From: Dokdonella_A sp051958935
Lineage (GTDB): Bacteria; Pseudomonadota; Gammaproteobacteria; Xanthomonadales; Rhodanobacteraceae
DNA: 64,000 nucleotides
Assembly (NCBI RefSeq): GCF_051958935.1
Contig: NZ_JBQCFP010000105.1
Coordinates: 31,124-95,123 of the forward strand
Direction of reading: 5' to 3'
Part shown: positions 63,622-64,000 of the stretch, piece by piece
How the letters are laid out: every line of letters starts with the position of its first letter
Position numbering within the stretch: position 1 is the first letter of the stretch
Translations under genes and position numbers: made by a program
Notes under the pieces: generated by a model
What the model was told of the DNA's origin: nothing
Database searches by the model: none
Seen by the model: only the letters and a program-made list of their open reading frames with translations

Positions 63622-64000
63622 TCAGCCACGCGCGTCGAGCAAGGCGCGCAGTTCGCGGGGCACGGGCGTGGTATCCGGACGCAGGCCGTGCCAGCACTCG
63701 AACGACTCGGCCGCCTGTTCGACGAGCATGCCGAGCCCGTCGCTGACGGTGCGAGCGCGCGCGGCATGTGCAGCCGCGAGGAAAGGCTGCGCGGCCTTGC
63801 CATACGAGAGGTCGTAGCACGCCGCGGGTGCGTCGCTTGCCGCGAGCGGCCAGTCGAACGCCTCGCCTGCATGGCCCGCCGAGGTCGCGTTGACGACGAG
63901 GTCGAAGGCTGCCTCGTGCTGCAGCGCGTCCCATGCGCACACGCGCGCCGGCGCGCCGAGTGCATCGGTGAGTGCCTGCGCGCGCACCGCGGTGCGGTTG
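63622..64000 (-). CDS. aroE: Shikimate dehydrogenase, C-terminal part (5' end outside the window)
   Basis: The frame is open to the right window edge and reads NRTAVRAQALTDALG, the NADP-binding loop. LVVNATSAGHAG, ACYDLSYGKAAQPFL and the C-terminal signature SDGLGMLVEQAAESFECWHG follow. AroE reduces 3-dehydroshikimate in aromatic amino acid synthesis. Only about the last 126 residues lie in the window. Confidence 0.94.
   Translation of the reverse strand, partial: NRTAVRAQALTDALGAPARVCAWDALQHEAAFDLVVNATSAGHAGEAFDWPLAASDAPAACYDLSYGKAAQPFLAAAHAARARTVSDGLGMLVEQAAESFECWHGLRPDTTPVPRELRALLDARG

Overview
The window is about 64 kb of a high-GC gammaproteobacterial chromosome. It most resembles Lysobacterales/Xanthomonadales, possibly a Dokdonella- or Rhodanobacter-like genus. 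The grounds are protein-level resemblance, a secreted protease ending in IFADGFD, the gene order rpmH-rnpA-yidC-mnmE facing dnaA-dnaN-recF-gyrB, and a SagB/cyclase/peptide cassette that I know mainly from this order. The chromosomal origin lies inside the window, at about 46.06-46.27 kb between dnaA and dnaN. No tRNA, rRNA, CRISPR array, insertion sequence or phage gene was seen.

Left part (1-17.4 kb): the end of a secreted subtilisin-like protease; a Mn2+ riboswitch (yybP-ykoY type) and the UPF0016 Mn2+ exporter it should control; a beta-propeller diguanylate cyclase; PII (glnB); ubiK; comM; a K+/H+ antiporter; and a molybdenum-hydroxylase module made of XdhC, a MocA-like cytidylyltransferase and an IorA/IorB-like enzyme.

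Most interesting part (17.4-26 kb): two adjacent copies of a little-studied putative RiPP (modified peptide) cassette. Each copy has a SagB-like dehydrogenase on the minus strand, a divergent gap of about 125 bp, a small precursor-like peptide gene on the plus strand, and a large membrane 'cyclase' with TPR-like repeats on the minus strand that converges on the peptide gene. In both copies the cyclase domain keeps the two metal aspartates but has proline where the transition-state asparagine normally sits. A cNMP-binding/GGDEF protein follows directly.

Middle (27-41 kb): a 468-bp gene-free stretch with a nested perfect inverted repeat; the glyoxylate shunt (aceB-aceA) divergent from a LysR regulator; small membrane proteins; a 4'-phosphopantetheinyl transferase overlapping an ECF sigma factor, a putative anti-sigma factor and a PDZ protein; pdxJ; and a TPR-TonB-ExbB-ExbD energy-transduction cluster with a second ExbD beyond a strong terminator.

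Right (41-64 kb): the replication and origin genes; rpmH, rnpA, yidC and mnmE, with no yidD; a frameshifted remnant of a large secreted protein; a GST gene with an apparent in-frame premature stop; a translationally coupled REC-EAL phosphodiesterase and hybrid histidine kinase; an S9 peptidase; and YecA-like, xth, prlC, gamma-carbonic-anhydrase-like, YkgJ-like and partial aroE genes.

Everything here is by-eye reading. Family names come from recognised motifs, not from a search.
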